NCBI RefSeq assembly: GCF_009857595.1
Contig: NZ_WWCU01000012.1
Span: forward strand, 62,001 to 126,000
DNA length: 64,000 nucleotides
Origin: Pseudoduganella aquatica
GTDB lineage: Bacteria; Pseudomonadota; Gammaproteobacteria; Burkholderiales; Burkholderiaceae_D
Direction of reading: 5' to 3'
Shown: positions 29,926 through 39,171 of the stretch, piece by piece
Layout: each line of letters begins with the position of its first letter
Position numbering within the stretch: position 1 is the first letter of the stretch
The notes under the pieces: model-generated
Told to the model about the DNA's origin: nothing
Seen by the model: only the letters and a program-made list of their open reading frames with translations
Databases searched by the model: none
Program-made: the position numbers and the translations under genes

Positions 29926-31248
29926 TTATGGACGGATGGTACGGTAGATGACCGGGTTGGCGGCGGGCGCGGTGTCGGCGATGGTGTAGGCTGCCTGGAT
30001 CTGCGCCACGGCGGCTTGCGCTGCCGCTTCGGTGCGGGCATGCACCCTGGCCAGCGGCTGGCCGGCTTGCACCGGCTGGCCCAGTTCGACCAGGTCGGTA
30101 AGGCCGACGGCGAAGTCGATCTTGTCGGTCGGCACGCGGCGGCCGCCGCCCAGCGACACCACGGCCAGGCCGATTTCGCGGCACACGGTCTTGGACGCAA
30201 AGCCGGACGACAGCGCAGGCACGTCCACCACAACAGGCGCATGCTCCAGGTGCTTGTCCATATTCGTCATCAGGTCGGACGGGCCGCCCAGCGCGGTCAC
30301 CATGCGAGCAAAGCGCTCGGCGGCTTCGCCGGAGTCCAGCGCGTGCTGCAGCTTGGCGCGCGCTTCGGTTTCGGTGGCGGCCAGTTTGCCCAGCACCAGC
30401 ATCTCCGCGCACAGCGACATGGTCACTTCATGCAGGCGCGCCGGACGGGACTTGCCGGTCAGGTAGTCAATCGCGCCGCGCACTTCCAGCGCATTGCCGG
30501 CCCATGGCGACAGCGATTCGTTCATATCGGTCAGCAGCGCGGAGGTCAGCGTGCCGGCGCCGTTGCCGACGGTGACAATGCTCTCGGCCAGGTCCACCGA
30601 TTTTTCGTAGCTAGGCATGAAGGCGCCGGAGCCCACTTTCACGTCCATGGCCAGCACGTCCAGGCCGGCCGACAGCTTCTTCGACAGGATGGAGCCGGTG
30701 ATCATGGCCACCGATTCCACCGTCGCGGTCACGTCGCGGATGGAATAGAAGCGCTTGTCGGACGGCGCCAGCGAGGCGGTCTGGCCAATGATGGCCACGC
30801 CCACTTCGCGCACCACCTGGCGGAACTTGTCGTTGTCCGGCACGGTGGAGTAGCCGGGGATGGAGTCGAACTTGTCCAGCGTGCCGCCGGTGTGGCCTAG
30901 GCCACGGCCGGAGATCATGGGCACGAAGCCGCCGCAGGCTGCGATCATGGGGCCGAGCATCAGCGAGACCACGTCGCCCACGCCGCCGGTGGAGTGCTTG
31001 TCCATCACCGGGCCGGGCAGGTTCAGGGATTTCCATTCCAGCACCTGGCCGGAATCGCGCATGGCCAGGGTGAAGGCCACGCGTTCGTCCATGTTCATGT
31101 CATTGAAGAAGACGGCCATGGCCAGCGCGGCGATCTGCCCTTCGCTGACACTGCCGTCGGTAATGCCGCGCACGAAGAACTGGATTTCTTCGGCAGTCAG
31201 GGCGCCCTTGTCGCGCTTTTTGCGGATGATCTCTTGAGTGAGGAACAT
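29926..31248 (-). CDS. deoA: Thymidine phosphorylase
   Basis: A 440-residue pyrimidine-nucleoside phosphorylase that cleaves thymidine or deoxyuridine to the free base and deoxyribose-1-phosphate. Signature stretches are [20 protein letters not shown] (near residue 60), the phosphate loop [20 protein letters not shown] (near 84) and [20 protein letters not shown] (near 114). The C-terminal domain carries the usual swivelling domain. The released uracil or thymine can feed the reductive pyrimidine pathway encoded at 10-21 kb. The sugar phosphate feeds deoB and deoC in the same operon. Confidence 0.96.
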   Translation of the reverse strand: MFLTQEIIRKKRDKGALTAEEIQFFVRGITDGSVSEGQIAALAMAVFFNDMNMDERVAFTLAMRDSGQVLEWKSLNLPGPVMDKHSTGGVGDVVSLMLGPMIAACGGFVPMISGRGLGHTGGTLDKFDSIPGYSTVPDNDKFRQVVREVGVAIIGQTASLAPSDKRFYSIRDVTATVESVAMITGSILSKKLSAGLDVLAMDVKVGSGAFMPSYEKSVDLAESIVTVGNGAGTLTSALLTDMNESLSPWAGNALEVRGAIDYLTGKSRPARLHEVTMSLCAEMLVLGKLAATETEARAKLQHALDSGEAAERFARMVTALGGPSDLMTNMDKHLEHAPVVVDVPALSSGFASKTVCREIGLAVVSLGGGRRVPTDKIDFAVGLTDLVELGQPVQAGQPLARVHARTEAAAQAAVAQIQAAYTIADTAPAANPVIYRTIRP

Positions 31249-31277
31249 GGCTTTTTTCTCTTCTTTGTAAGGTATTT

Positions 31278-31310
31278 GGGGCCGCAGGCCAGGGTCTGGT
31301 CTGCGGCCCC
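31278..31310. repeat. Intra-operon hairpin between ALDH and deoA
   Basis: GGGGCCGCAG (31278-31287) and CTGCGGCCCC (31301-31310) form a perfect 10-base stem with a 13-base loop. It adjoins an inverted pair of REP-like units. There is no T-run on the minus strand downstream, so it may stabilise mRNA or slow ribosomes and is less likely to terminate transcription. Confidence 0.6.
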
Positions 31311-31313
31311 TTT

Positions 31314-31403
31314 GGCGGGTTACGCTGCGCTAACCCGCCCTACGTGCTTGCGCGGCGCGGGTGCGTCTTGCGTAGGGCGGGTTAGCCGAAGGCGTAACCC
31401 GCC
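31314..31403. repeat. Inverted pair of REP-like palindromes
   Basis: Units at 31314-31344 and 31371-31403 in opposite orientation, between the ALDH16-like gene and deoA inside one operon. The left unit has a short loop (CTGCG), the right one a longer loop. Confidence 0.85.
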
Positions 31404-31407
31404 AACA

Positions 31408-33792
31408 TTAGACGCCGTATGGAATCCAGATGTTTTTCACTTGCGAGGCATGCGCCAGGACTGCGCGGCCGCCCACCTGCGCGGTGCTGTACCAGTCGCG
31501 GCCTTTGGCGCCGCCGGTCCAGGTGCGCTTGAGCGACGCTGCCGACAGGCGCTCCACTTCGGCGCAGCCTTCGGCCGAACCGTCATGGCGCCATACGGCG
31601 TCGATGTCCGAGTGCGAAGCCAGCGTGCGCGCCAGTTCGTCCGCCGAACCGGTGACGATGTTGACCACGCCGCCCGGCAGGTCGGACGTATCGAACACCT
31701 GGTACAGATCCGTTGCCGACAGCGGATGCGCTTCCGAAGGCACGACCACCACGCGGTTGCCCACTGCAATCGCAGGGGCCACCAGCGAGATGAAGCCCAG
31801 CAGCGGCGACTCGTTCGGCGCCACGATGCCGATCACGCCGATGGCTTCGTTCAGCGCCACGGTAATGCCGTGCATAGGCGGCTGGTGCGCCAGGCCGTCG
31901 TACTTGTCGGCCCACGCCGCCCAGTAGAACAGGCGCTCGATGGCCGCTTGCACTTCCTTCTCCGGATTCTTCGCGCCGGTCATCGCGCCGATGCGGGCAG
32001 CGAATTCCTCGCCGCGCGCGGCCAGGTTTTCTGCGATGTAGAACAGCACTTGCGCGCGGTTGTGCGCGGTGGCCTTGGTCCAGCCGGTGGCCTTGTGCGC
32101 GGCTTCCACGGCGTTGCGGATGTCCTTGCGGTTGCCTTCGCCCACTTCGCCGATGAACTTGCCGTCCGCGCCGTGGATGGCGCGGCTGTAGGCGCCGTCA
32201 GGGCGGGCCTGCTTGCCGCCGATGTACAGCTTGGCGGTGCGGTCGATGGCGAATGCGTCGGCGGCGGCAGGAGCTGCCTTGGCTTTCGCAGGCGCTGCAA
32301 GCACAGGTGCGGCAGGACGCGCGTCTTCCGACACGGGCACCAGGTATTCGTACATGCCTTCGCGGCCGCCTTCACGGCCGTAGCCGGATTCGCGGTAGCC
32401 GCCGAAGCCGCAAGCGGCGTCGAACTGGTTGGCGGTGTTGATCCATACCACGCCGGCCTTGATCTGCGGCGCCACGTCCAGCGCCAGCGAGATGTTCTCG
32501 GTCCATACGCAGGAGGCCAGGCCGTACACGGTGTTGTTGGCCAGCTGTACCGCTTCAGGCGGGGTGCGGAAGCTCATCGCCACCAGCACGGGGCCGAAGA
32601 TTTCGGCTTGCGCCACGGCGGCGGAGGTCGATGCGCCGGTGATCAGCGTAGGCGGGAACCAGGAGCCGTCGGCCGGGATCTGGCAGCCGGCAGGCTGGTA
32701 CACGGTGCAGCCTTCGCTGCGGGCCGATTCCACCAGGCCGGCGATGCGCTGCTGCTGCACCGGATCGACCAGGGCGCCGATGTCCATCGACTTGTCCAGC
32801 GGCGAACCGAGGCGCAGGTTGTCCATGCGCGCGCGCAGCTTGTTCAGGAAGCGCTCTTCCACGGATTCCTGCACCAGCAGGCGCGAACCGGCGCAGCAGA
32901 CCTGGCCCTGGTTGAACCAGATGGAATCGACCAGGCCTTCGACTGCGGCGTCCAGGTCTGCATCTTCGAAGACGATGAAGGGCGACTTGCCGCCCAGTTC
33001 CAGCGACAGCTTCTTGCCGCTGCCTGCGGTGGCCTGGCGGATCAGGCGGCCCACTTCGGTGGAGCCGGTGAAGGCCAGCTTGTCGATGCCTGCATGGTTG
33101 ACGATGGCTTCGCCCACGCGGCCGTCGCCGGTGACGATGTTGACCACGCCGGCAGGCACGCCTGCCTGCACGCAGATGTCCGCGAACAGCATGGCGGTCA
33201 GCGAAGTGAATTCGGCTGGTTTGAACACGACCGTGTTACCGGCGGCCAGCGCAGGAGCGATTTTCCACGCCAGCATAAGGAGAGGGAAATTCCATGGGAC
33301 GATCTGGCCTACCACGCCCACCGGGCGGTGGTTGGCGAATTCTTCGTCCTGCAGCTGTGCCCAGCCTGCGTGGTAGTAGAAGTGGCGCGCCACCAGCGGC
33401 AGGTCGGCGTCGCGGGTTTCGCGGATGGTCTTGCCGTTGTCCAGCGTTTCCAGCACGGCGAACAGGCGCGAATGCTTCTGCATCAGGCGCGCGATCGAGT
33501 ACAGGATCTTGGCGCGGCCATGGCCGCCCAGGCCTTGCCAGCCCGGCTGCGCGCGGCGCGCGGCTGCCACGGCGCGGTCGACGTCGTCGCCGGTCGCCTG
33601 CGTCAGCTTGGCCAGCTCTTTGCCGTCGGCCGGATTGTTCGATGCGAAGGTTTCACCGGCGTCGCTCCAGGCGTTGTCGATGAACAGGCCGAACTGGCGG
33701 CCTTTCTGGTCCAGCCACGCTTGCGCTTCTTTCTGGCTTTCTGGTGCCGGGCCGTATTCCATGGTATTGAGGATCTCGTTGATAGTTGGCAT
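31408..33792 (-). CDS. ALDH16-like tandem aldehyde dehydrogenase
   Basis: A 794-residue protein made of a complete aldehyde dehydrogenase (about residues 30-485), an Ala/Pro/Lys-rich linker (about 486-515) and a shorter second ALDH-like module (about 515-794). The first domain has the cofactor segment VGVVGQIVPWNFPLLMLAWK, general-base Glu265 (LSLELGGKS) and nucleophile Cys299 in FNQGQVCCAGSRLL. The second keeps an Rossmann-like start (GVIGIVAPNESPLLGFISLV) but has no recognisable Cys loop, so it is probably inactive. Length and layout match ALDH16. Placed after deoC, it may oxidise the acetaldehyde that DeoC releases (inference). Confidence 0.87.
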   Translation of the reverse strand: MPTINEILNTMEYGPAPESQKEAQAWLDQKGRQFGLFIDNAWSDAGETFASNNPADGKELAKLTQATGDDVDRAVAAARRAQPGWQGLGGHGRAKILYSIARLMQKHSRLFAVLETLDNGKTIRETRDADLPLVARHFYYHAGWAQLQDEEFANHRPVGVVGQIVPWNFPLLMLAWKIAPALAAGNTVVFKPAEFTSLTAMLFADICVQAGVPAGVVNIVTGDGRVGEAIVNHAGIDKLAFTGSTEVGRLIRQATAGSGKKLSLELGGKSPFIVFEDADLDAAVEGLVDSIWFNQGQVCCAGSRLLVQESVEERFLNKLRARMDNLRLGSPLDKSMDIGALVDPVQQQRIAGLVESARSEGCTVYQPAGCQIPADGSWFPPTLITGASTSAAVAQAEIFGPVLVAMSFRTPPEAVQLANNTVYGLASCVWTENISLALDVAPQIKAGVVWINTANQFDAACGFGGYRESGYGREGGREGMYEYLVPVSEDARPAAPVLAAPAKAKAAPAAADAFAIDRTAKLYIGGKQARPDGAYSRAIHGADGKFIGEVGEGNRKDIRNAVEAAHKATGWTKATAHNRAQVLFYIAENLAARGEEFAARIGAMTGAKNPEKEVQAAIERLFYWAAWADKYDGLAHQPPMHGITVALNEAIGVIGIVAPNESPLLGFISLVAPAIAVGNRVVVVPSEAHPLSATDLYQVFDTSDLPGGVVNIVTGSADELARTLASHSDIDAVWRHDGSAEGCAEVERLSAASLKRTWTGGAKGRDWYSTAQVGGRAVLAHASQVKNIWIPYGV

Positions 33793-33814
33793 AGCGGTGT
33801 CTTCTCGATGTTCT

Positions 33815-34777
33815 TTACGGTTGCGCGTGACGGTGGGCAGCGGAGTAGTTGCCGGTGACGTAGTGCTCGAGCTGGCGCTCGATGTCGGTCAGCAGGCTCG
33901 ATGCGCCGATGCGGAACAGGTGCGGCTCCAGCCAGTCATTGCCCAGTTCTTCCTTCATCACGGTCATGTACTGCAGGGCGCCCTTCGCGGTGCCCACGCC
34001 GCCCGCAGGCTTGTAGCCGATCTTGAAACCGGTCTGCTCGTAGAACTCGCGGATCGCGCGCACCATCACCAGCGACACCGGGATGGTGGCGTTCACGCCT
34101 TCCTTGCCGGTGGAGGTCTTGATGAAGTCCGCGCCTGCCATCATGCAGACCCACGAAGCCTTGGCCACGTTTTCCAGCGTCACCAGGTCGCCGGTGGCCA
34201 GGATGGCTTTCACGTGCGCTTCGCCGCAGGCTTTGCGGTAAGCCAGCATTTCGTCGTACAGCGCTTGCCAGTTGCCGGTCAGGACGTGCTGGCGGGTGAT
34301 GACGATGTCGATCTCGGTGGCGCCAGCGGCCACGCTCAATTCAATCTCGCGCACCTTGGTTTCCATGCTGGTCAGGCCCGCAGGGAAGCCGGTCGATACG
34401 GCGGCGATAGGCAAACGGCCTTGCAGCACCTGCACTGCCGGCTTGATCATCTCGTGGTACACGCACACGGCGCCGGTGGTCACGTTCAGGTCTTGCAGGC
34501 CCAGCGCTTCCACCAGGTCCGAACGCAGCGGACGCATGGCCTTCATGCACAGGCGCTCGACGCGGCCCGGGGTGTCGTCGCCCGACAGCGTGGTCAGGTC
34601 GATCAGGCCGATGGCCTTGACCAGCCAGGCGGCCTGGTACTCTTTCTTCACCGAGCGGCGGTTCGCCAGCGAGGCGGCGCGGCGGTCGGCCGCCGCCTTG
34701 TTCACGTGGATATGGTTCAGCCAGCTCAGGTCGAGGGCCATTGCCTCGGTGCGCTTGAAGTCGTGCGGGATGGTCAT
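33815..34777 (-). CDS. deoC: Deoxyribose-phosphate aldolase
   Basis: A 320-residue class-I aldolase that splits 2-deoxyribose-5-phosphate into acetaldehyde and glyceraldehyde-3-phosphate. Catalytic features include VKAILATGDL near residue 190 and the Schiff-base region ADFIKTSTGKEGVNATIPVS near residue 222, followed by GYKPAGGVGTAKGAL with the second lysine. It is longer than E. coli DeoC (259 residues), resembling the longer eukaryote-like group with an extended N-terminus. The ATG (34775-34777) overlaps the deoB stop (ATGA), so the two are coupled. The upstream extension of the frame is ignored. Confidence 0.95.
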   Translation of the reverse strand: MTIPHDFKRTEAMALDLSWLNHIHVNKAAADRRAASLANRRSVKKEYQAAWLVKAIGLIDLTTLSGDDTPGRVERLCMKAMRPLRSDLVEALGLQDLNVTTGAVCVYHEMIKPAVQVLQGRLPIAAVSTGFPAGLTSMETKVREIELSVAAGATEIDIVITRQHVLTGNWQALYDEMLAYRKACGEAHVKAILATGDLVTLENVAKASWVCMMAGADFIKTSTGKEGVNATIPVSLVMVRAIREFYEQTGFKIGYKPAGGVGTAKGALQYMTVMKEELGNDWLEPHLFRIGASSLLTDIERQLEHYVTGNYSAAHRHAQP

Positions 34778-35967
34778 AGGAGGTTGGTTCCGTTGGAAAG
34801 TGGTTTCACGCCCAGGTGGTGGGCCAGCGTCTGGCCGATGTCGGAGAAGGTTTCCGAGATGCCGAGCGGGCGCCCTTGCACGCCTGGACCGAAGAAGATC
34901 ATCGGGATATGTTCGCGGGTGTGGTCCGAGCCGGGCGAGGTGGGATCGCAGCCGTGGTCGGCGGTAATCACGCACAGGTCGCCGTCCTTCATCTTGGCGA
35001 AGAACTCGGGCAGGCGGGCGTCCATTTCATGCAGCGCGTTCGAATAGCCTGCCACGTCGCGGCGGTGGCCGAAGGACTGGTCGAAGTCGACGAAGTTGAC
35101 GAAGGTGAGCGACTTGTCGCCCGCCTCGTCCTGCACTTTCAGCAACGCGTCGAACAGGGCCATATTGTCCGGGCCCTTCACCACGCGGCTCACGCCTTGC
35201 GCGGCGTAGATGTCGCTGATCTTGCCCAGGGCGATCACTTCGCCGCCTTCGTTCTTCACATGGTCCAGCAGCGTGGGCGCGTGCGGCGGAATGGCGTAGT
35301 CGTGGCGGTTGGAGGTGCGCTTGTAGTTGCCGTTGGCGCCCACGAATGGACGCGCGATGATGCGGCCGATGTTGTAGGGCTTGACCAGCTCATAGGCCTT
35401 CTCGCACATATCGTACAGGCGCTCCAGGCCGAAGTGCTCTTCGTGGCAGGCGATCTGCAGCACGGAGTCGGCGGAGGTGTAGAGGATAGGCTTGCCGCTT
35501 GCAACGCTCTCGTCGCCCAACTCATTGATGATGGTGGTGCCGGAAGCGTGGCAGTTGCCCAGGAAACCCGGCACGCCGGTCAGTTCCTGCAGCTTGTCGG
35601 TCAGCTCTTTCGGGAAGGACGGCACGGTCTTGGGGAAGTAGCCCCAGTCGAACAGCACCGGCACGCCGGCGATTTCCCAGTGGCCGCTCTGCGTGTCCTT
35701 GCCGGTCGATTGTTCGCGCGCCGCGCCATAGGCTGCGGTGAAGCCGTCGCGCAGCGGGAAGCCTTCGGCCCACTGGCCGCTGGCTTCGTGGGCGGCAGCG
35801 GCCAGGCCCAGTTTTTCCATGTTCGGCAGCGACATCGGCTTGCCTTCCCTGGCAGCCCATGCGGCGATATGGCCGAAGGTGTTGGTGGCGCTGTCGCCGT
35901 ATTTGCCGGCGTCGGGCGTTGCGCCCAGGCCGAAGGAGTCCAGTAGGAGGATGAATGCGCGTGACAT
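34774..35967 (-). CDS. deoB: Phosphopentomutase
   Basis: A 397-residue alkaline-phosphatase-superfamily mutase that converts (deoxy)ribose-1-phosphate to the 5-phosphate. The N-terminus FILLLDSFGLGATPDAGKYG has the metal-binding Asp. The phosphothreonine loop is GKDTQSGHWEIAG near residue 90, and the remaining metal ligands are in FVDFDQSFGHRRD and VITADHGCDPTSPGSDHTRE (near 280-335). I use the ATG at 35967; a TTG 15 bases earlier is in frame. It links punA/deoA products to deoC and is translationally coupled to deoC. Confidence 0.95.
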   Translation of the reverse strand: MSRAFILLLDSFGLGATPDAGKYGDSATNTFGHIAAWAAREGKPMSLPNMEKLGLAAAAHEASGQWAEGFPLRDGFTAAYGAAREQSTGKDTQSGHWEIAGVPVLFDWGYFPKTVPSFPKELTDKLQELTGVPGFLGNCHASGTTIINELGDESVASGKPILYTSADSVLQIACHEEHFGLERLYDMCEKAYELVKPYNIGRIIARPFVGANGNYKRTSNRHDYAIPPHAPTLLDHVKNEGGEVIALGKISDIYAAQGVSRVVKGPDNMALFDALLKVQDEAGDKSLTFVNFVDFDQSFGHRRDVAGYSNALHEMDARLPEFFAKMKDGDLCVITADHGCDPTSPGSDHTREHIPMIFFGPGVQGRPLGISETFSDIGQTLAHHLGVKPLSNGTNLL

Positions 35968-36010
35968 GATAGGCTCGCTCAAAAGGTCAGTTTATGCCGA
36001 ATAAAGCACA

Positions 36011-36033
36011 GGGGCGGTCCAGCCGCCCCTTTT
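36011..36033. repeat. Hairpin between punA and deoB
   Basis: GGGGCGG (36011-36017) and CCGCCCC (36023-36029) form a 7-base GC stem with a 5-base loop. A TTTT run follows only on the plus strand, where no gene needs terminating. On the minus strand it is an intra-operon structure in the punA-deoB gap. Confidence 0.5.
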
Positions 36034-36037
36034 CTTA

Positions 36038-36877
36038 TTACGCCTTAGGCGTTTTTGCCACGTTTTCCACGAAGGCCAGGATCAGCTTGATCAGGCTTTC
36101 GGCGCCGATGGCGGCGTACTTCAGGGTCTGCTCGTGCGACAGCGGGAACGGCGACAGGCCTTCGGCCAGGTTGGTAATGACGGACACGCCGACCACCTTC
36201 AGGCCACAGTGGCGCGCAGGCACCACTTCCGGCACCACCGACATGCCCACCACGTCCGCGCCCAGCGTTTTGAAGGCGCGGATTTCGGCCGGGGTTTCGA
36301 AGTTCGGACCGGCGTAGGCGATGTAGACGCCGTCATGCAGCGTGATGGCCTGCTCGGCTGCGGTGCTCTTCAGCAGATTGCGCAGGTCGGCGTCGTAGGC
36401 GTTGGCCATGCTGAAGAAGCGCGGGCCGAAGCGTTCGTCGTTCGGGCCTATCATCGGGGTGCCCGGCAGGAAGTTGATGTGGTCGGTCAGCGCCACCAGC
36501 GAGCCGGCGTCCACTTCAGGACGCAGCGAACCGGCCGCGTTGGTCACGAACAGGAAGTCCACGCCCAGCAGTTTCAGGGTGCGCACGGCGGAGGTCATCA
36601 CGCCCAGGCCGTAGCCTTCGTAGAAATGGCCGCGGCCTTTCAGGCACACCATCTGCACGCCGTTCAGGGTGCCCAGCACCATGGCGCCGGCGTGGCCGTG
36701 CACGGTGGAGATGGGGAAGCCCGGCAGTTCGTCGAAACCGATAGTCACCGCGTCCGTCATTTGCTCCGCCAGTACGCCCAGGCCGGAACCCAGGATCATG
36801 GCCAGGCGTGGCTGGAAGTTCGCTGGCATGCGCGAACGGACGATGGCGGCGGCCTGGAATGGAGAATTGTTAGACAT
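36038..36877 (-). CDS. punA: Purine-nucleoside phosphorylase
   Basis: A 279-residue trimeric-type (PNP/XapA family) phosphorylase that cleaves purine nucleosides to base and (deoxy)ribose-1-phosphate. Visible motifs are the phosphate loop MILGSGLGVLAEQM, HGHAGAMVLG, GRGHFYEG and FLFVTNAAGSLRPEVDAGSL. The base-binding site has YAGPNFETPAEIRAFKTLGA then DVVGMS, and VSVITNLAEG near residue 245. It begins the minus-strand nucleoside operon; GAGG precedes its ATG by six bases. It is divergent from psuK, sharing a 215-base control region. Confidence 0.95.
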   Translation of the reverse strand: MSNNSPFQAAAIVRSRMPANFQPRLAMILGSGLGVLAEQMTDAVTIGFDELPGFPISTVHGHAGAMVLGTLNGVQMVCLKGRGHFYEGYGLGVMTSAVRTLKLLGVDFLFVTNAAGSLRPEVDAGSLVALTDHINFLPGTPMIGPNDERFGPRFFSMANAYDADLRNLLKSTAAEQAITLHDGVYIAYAGPNFETPAEIRAFKTLGADVVGMSVVPEVVPARHCGLKVVGVSVITNLAEGLSPFPLSHEQTLKYAAIGAESLIKLILAFVENVAKTPKA

Positions 36878-36957
36878 GGTTATCCTCGTTTTAAGTGTTT
36901 TATCTGTGAGTTTTGGGCTGCTGCGCGGGGAATGTGACTTACGGCTATACAGGCGAC

Positions 36958-37028
36958 ACTATGCCTGAGCCCTATATGTATGGCAAATACCATTTTTCTT
37001 GGTCATTTATATGAAAGTCGTATAAATT
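36958..37028 (+). promoter_or_regulatory. Double LysR-type operator upstream of psuK
   Basis: Two palindromes of the form TATATG-N5-CATATA (a T-N11-A LysR box). The distal one at 36973-36989 is TATATG-TATGG-CAAATA and the proximal one at 37008-37024 is TATATG-AAAGT-CGTATA. Centres are 35 bases apart. An upstream block ACTATGCCTGAGCC starts at 36958. The whole segment is conserved, in the same orientation relative to the gene, upstream of the TonB receptor at 44996-45068. About 60 of 71 aligned bases match by eye. Confidence 0.75.
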
Positions 37029-37054
37029 AGGGGCTGCGCCTCTTTTTTCAGCAT

Positions 37055-37083
37055 TTGACACTGCACGGACATATGTTTACGAT
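37055..37083 (+). promoter_or_regulatory. Sigma70 promoter of the psuK operon
   Basis: TTGACA (37055-37060), a 17-base spacer and TACGAT (37078-37083) give a near-consensus promoter. Transcription would begin near 37090, so the ATG at 37093 would be almost leaderless while the GTG at 37114 would have a normal short leader. The double LysR operator ends about 30 bases upstream of the -35. Confidence 0.7.
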
Positions 37084-37113
37084 GAAAGACAAATGTTTAC
37101 AAGGCCACCGCCC

Positions 37114-38229
37114 GTGACGGACACATCCAAAAAAGAGCAGCTCTACGAGCTGATCCGCGCCAACCCCTTCGTCTCCCAGCAAGACCTGGCCGTCGAGCTG
37201 CGCCTGTCGCGCTCGGCCGTGGCCGGCCACATCGCCAGCCTGATACGCGAACGCCGCCTGCTCGGCCGCGCCTACGTGCTGCCGGATAAACGCCCTGTAC
37301 TCTGTATAGGCGCTGCCAACCTGGACCGCAAGTTGCGCACGCTGGAAACGCTGCAAATGGGCACCTCCAATCCGGCCTACGCCGAGGAAGTGCATGGCGG
37401 CGTGGCCCGCAACATCGCCGAGAACCTGGCCCGCCTCGGCCTGCCGTCCGCCCTGCTCACCGCCGTGGGCGACGATACGGCCGGCCACTCGCTGCTGCAA
37501 CAGGCCGAGACGGCCGGCATCGACACGCGCGGCACGCTGCGCCTGAACAATACCTACAGCGGCACCTACACCGCCGTGCTGGACGAGCGCGGCGAAATGG
37601 TGCTGGCCCTGGCCGACATGGCGCTGTACGACCAGATGACGCCGGACTTCCTGGCCAGCCGCACGCCGCAGCGCGGCGGCGCCGCGATGGTGGTGGCCGA
37701 CCTGAACCTGCCGCTGGACAGCGTGGCCGCCCTGCTGCAGGACGCGCAGCGCGACGCCCTGCCGCTTATTATCGTGGCCGTGTCCCAGCCCAAGATGGCG
37801 CGCCTGCCGCAAGACCTGCACGGTCTGCGCCTGCTGGTGCTCAACCGCGGCGAACTGGAAACCCGCGTGGGCCGCGCCCTGCCAGACGAAGCCGCGCTTG
37901 CGCAAGCCTGCCGCGACGTGCAGGCGCAAGGCGCGCAGGACCTCATCATCACCTGCGGCGGCGAAGGCGTGTTTCATACAAATTCGCACACCGGCGCGGA
38001 AGGCCTGAGCTGGCTGCCCGCCCCGCAAGTGGACGTGGTGGACGTGACCGGCGCAGGCGACGCCTTTGCCGCCGGCGTGTGCTGGTCCATCTACCAGGGC
38101 AACGGCGACCTCACGCTGGCCTGCCGCCGTGGCCTGAAAGTGGCCGCCATGACGCTGGAAAGCCCGGACACCGTCTCCCCCCTGCTGGCCGCCGACATTC
38201 TCGACGAGATCAACGAATTCCACTTTTAG
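37114..38229 (+). CDS. psuK: Pseudouridine kinase with N-terminal helix-turn-helix
   Basis: A PfkB-family sugar kinase of about 371 residues. It phosphorylates pseudouridine at the 5' position. An N-terminal winged helix (about residues 5-55, with QDLAVELRLSRSAVAGHIAS) precedes the kinase domain, as in many PsuK/YeiC-like kinases. The kinase domain has the substrate end GGVARNIAENLARLG near residue 95 and the catalytic anion-hole motif DVTGAGDAFAAGV near residue 318. I prefer the GTG at 37114 (AAGG at 37101-37104) over the ATG at 37093, which lies only about three bases from the predicted transcript start. It is followed nine bases later by psuG. Confidence 0.9.
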   Translation: MTDTSKKEQLYELIRANPFVSQQDLAVELRLSRSAVAGHIASLIRERRLLGRAYVLPDKRPVLCIGAANLDRKLRTLETLQMGTSNPAYAEEVHGGVARNIAENLARLGLPSALLTAVGDDTAGHSLLQQAETAGIDTRGTLRLNNTYSGTYTAVLDERGEMVLALADMALYDQMTPDFLASRTPQRGGAAMVVADLNLPLDSVAALLQDAQRDALPLIIVAVSQPKMARLPQDLHGLRLLVLNRGELETRVGRALPDEAALAQACRDVQAQGAQDLIITCGGEGVFHTNSHTGAEGLSWLPAPQVDVVDVTGAGDAFAAGVCWSIYQGNGDLTLACRRGLKVAAMTLESPDTVSPLLAADILDEINEFHF

Positions 38230-38238
38230 GAAACCACC

Positions 38239-39159
38239 ATGCACCAATTCCTCTCCTACTCGGCCGAAGTGGCCAACGCGCGCGCAGCGGGCAAACCCGT
38301 CGTGGCGCTGGAATCGACCATCATCTCGCACGGCATGCCTTACCCGCAGAACGTGCAGACCGCGCAGGAAGTTGAACAGATCATCCGCGACGCGGGCGCC
38401 GTGCCGGCCACCATCGCCATCATCGGCGGCAAGATCTGCATCGGCCTCTCGCCCGAGCAGCTGGAATTGCTGGGCAACTCGCCGGACGCCATGAAGGTGA
38501 GCCGCCGCGACCTGCCCTACGTGCTCTCGACCGGCAAGCTGGGCGCCACCACCGTGGCCGCCACCATGATCTGCGCCGAGCTGGCGGGCATCCATGTCTT
38601 CGTCACCGGCGGCATCGGCGGCGTGCACCGTGGCGCCGAGACCAGCTTCGACATCTCGGCCGACCTGCAGGAGCTGGCGCGGACTTCGGTGGCCGTGGTG
38701 TGCGCGGGCGTGAAGTCCATCCTCGACATCGGCCTCACGCTGGAATACCTGGAGACGCACGGCGTGCCGGTGGTGAGCGTAGGCCAGCCCGGATTCCCGG
38801 CCTTCTTCACGCGCGAAAGCGGCTTCAACGCCGACTTCCAGCTCGATACGCCGGCCGAGCAGGCCTCCTTCATCAACACCAAGTGGAAGCTGGGCCTGAA
38901 GGGCGGCGTGGTGGTGAGCGCGCCGGTGCCGCAAGACCAGGCCATGCCGAAGGCGGAGATCGACGCCATCACCGCGCAGGCGCTGGGCGAAGCGGCGGCG
39001 GGCGGCGTCACCGGCAAGAAGGTCACACCCTTCCTGCTGGCGCGCATCAAGCAGCTGACCGAGGGCCGCAGCCTGGCCACCAATATCGCCCTGGTAAAGA
39101 ACAACGCCCGCGTCGGCGCCGAACTGGCGCGCGCACTGCTGGAGCACCCCGTCGTATAA
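38239..39159 (+). CDS. psuG: Pseudouridine-5'-phosphate glycosidase
   Basis: A 306-residue enzyme of the PsuG/IndA family that breaks the C-C glycosidic bond of pseudouridine-5'-phosphate to give uracil and ribose-5-phosphate. Characteristic stretches are [20 protein letters not shown] near the N-terminus, [16 protein letters not shown], the catalytic-lysine region [19 protein letters not shown] near residue 98 and the metal-site segment [20 protein letters not shown]. Uracil released here can enter PreTA. It is in one operon with psuK and the following LysR gene, with a 12-base gap on the right. Confidence 0.95.
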   Translation: MHQFLSYSAEVANARAAGKPVVALESTIISHGMPYPQNVQTAQEVEQIIRDAGAVPATIAIIGGKICIGLSPEQLELLGNSPDAMKVSRRDLPYVLSTGKLGATTVAATMICAELAGIHVFVTGGIGGVHRGAETSFDISADLQELARTSVAVVCAGVKSILDIGLTLEYLETHGVPVVSVGQPGFPAFFTRESGFNADFQLDTPAEQASFINTKWKLGLKGGVVVSAPVPQDQAMPKAEIDAITAQALGEAAAGGVTGKKVTPFLLARIKQLTEGRSLATNIALVKNNARVGAELARALLEHPVV

Positions 39160-39171
39160 CGAAGGCCTGCC

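Noticed and set aside
30994..33858. A plus-strand open frame of 954 codons opposite the ALDH16-like gene and deoA start
   Set aside because: It spans two real genes and an inverted repeat pair in antisense, with a composition typical of shadow frames.
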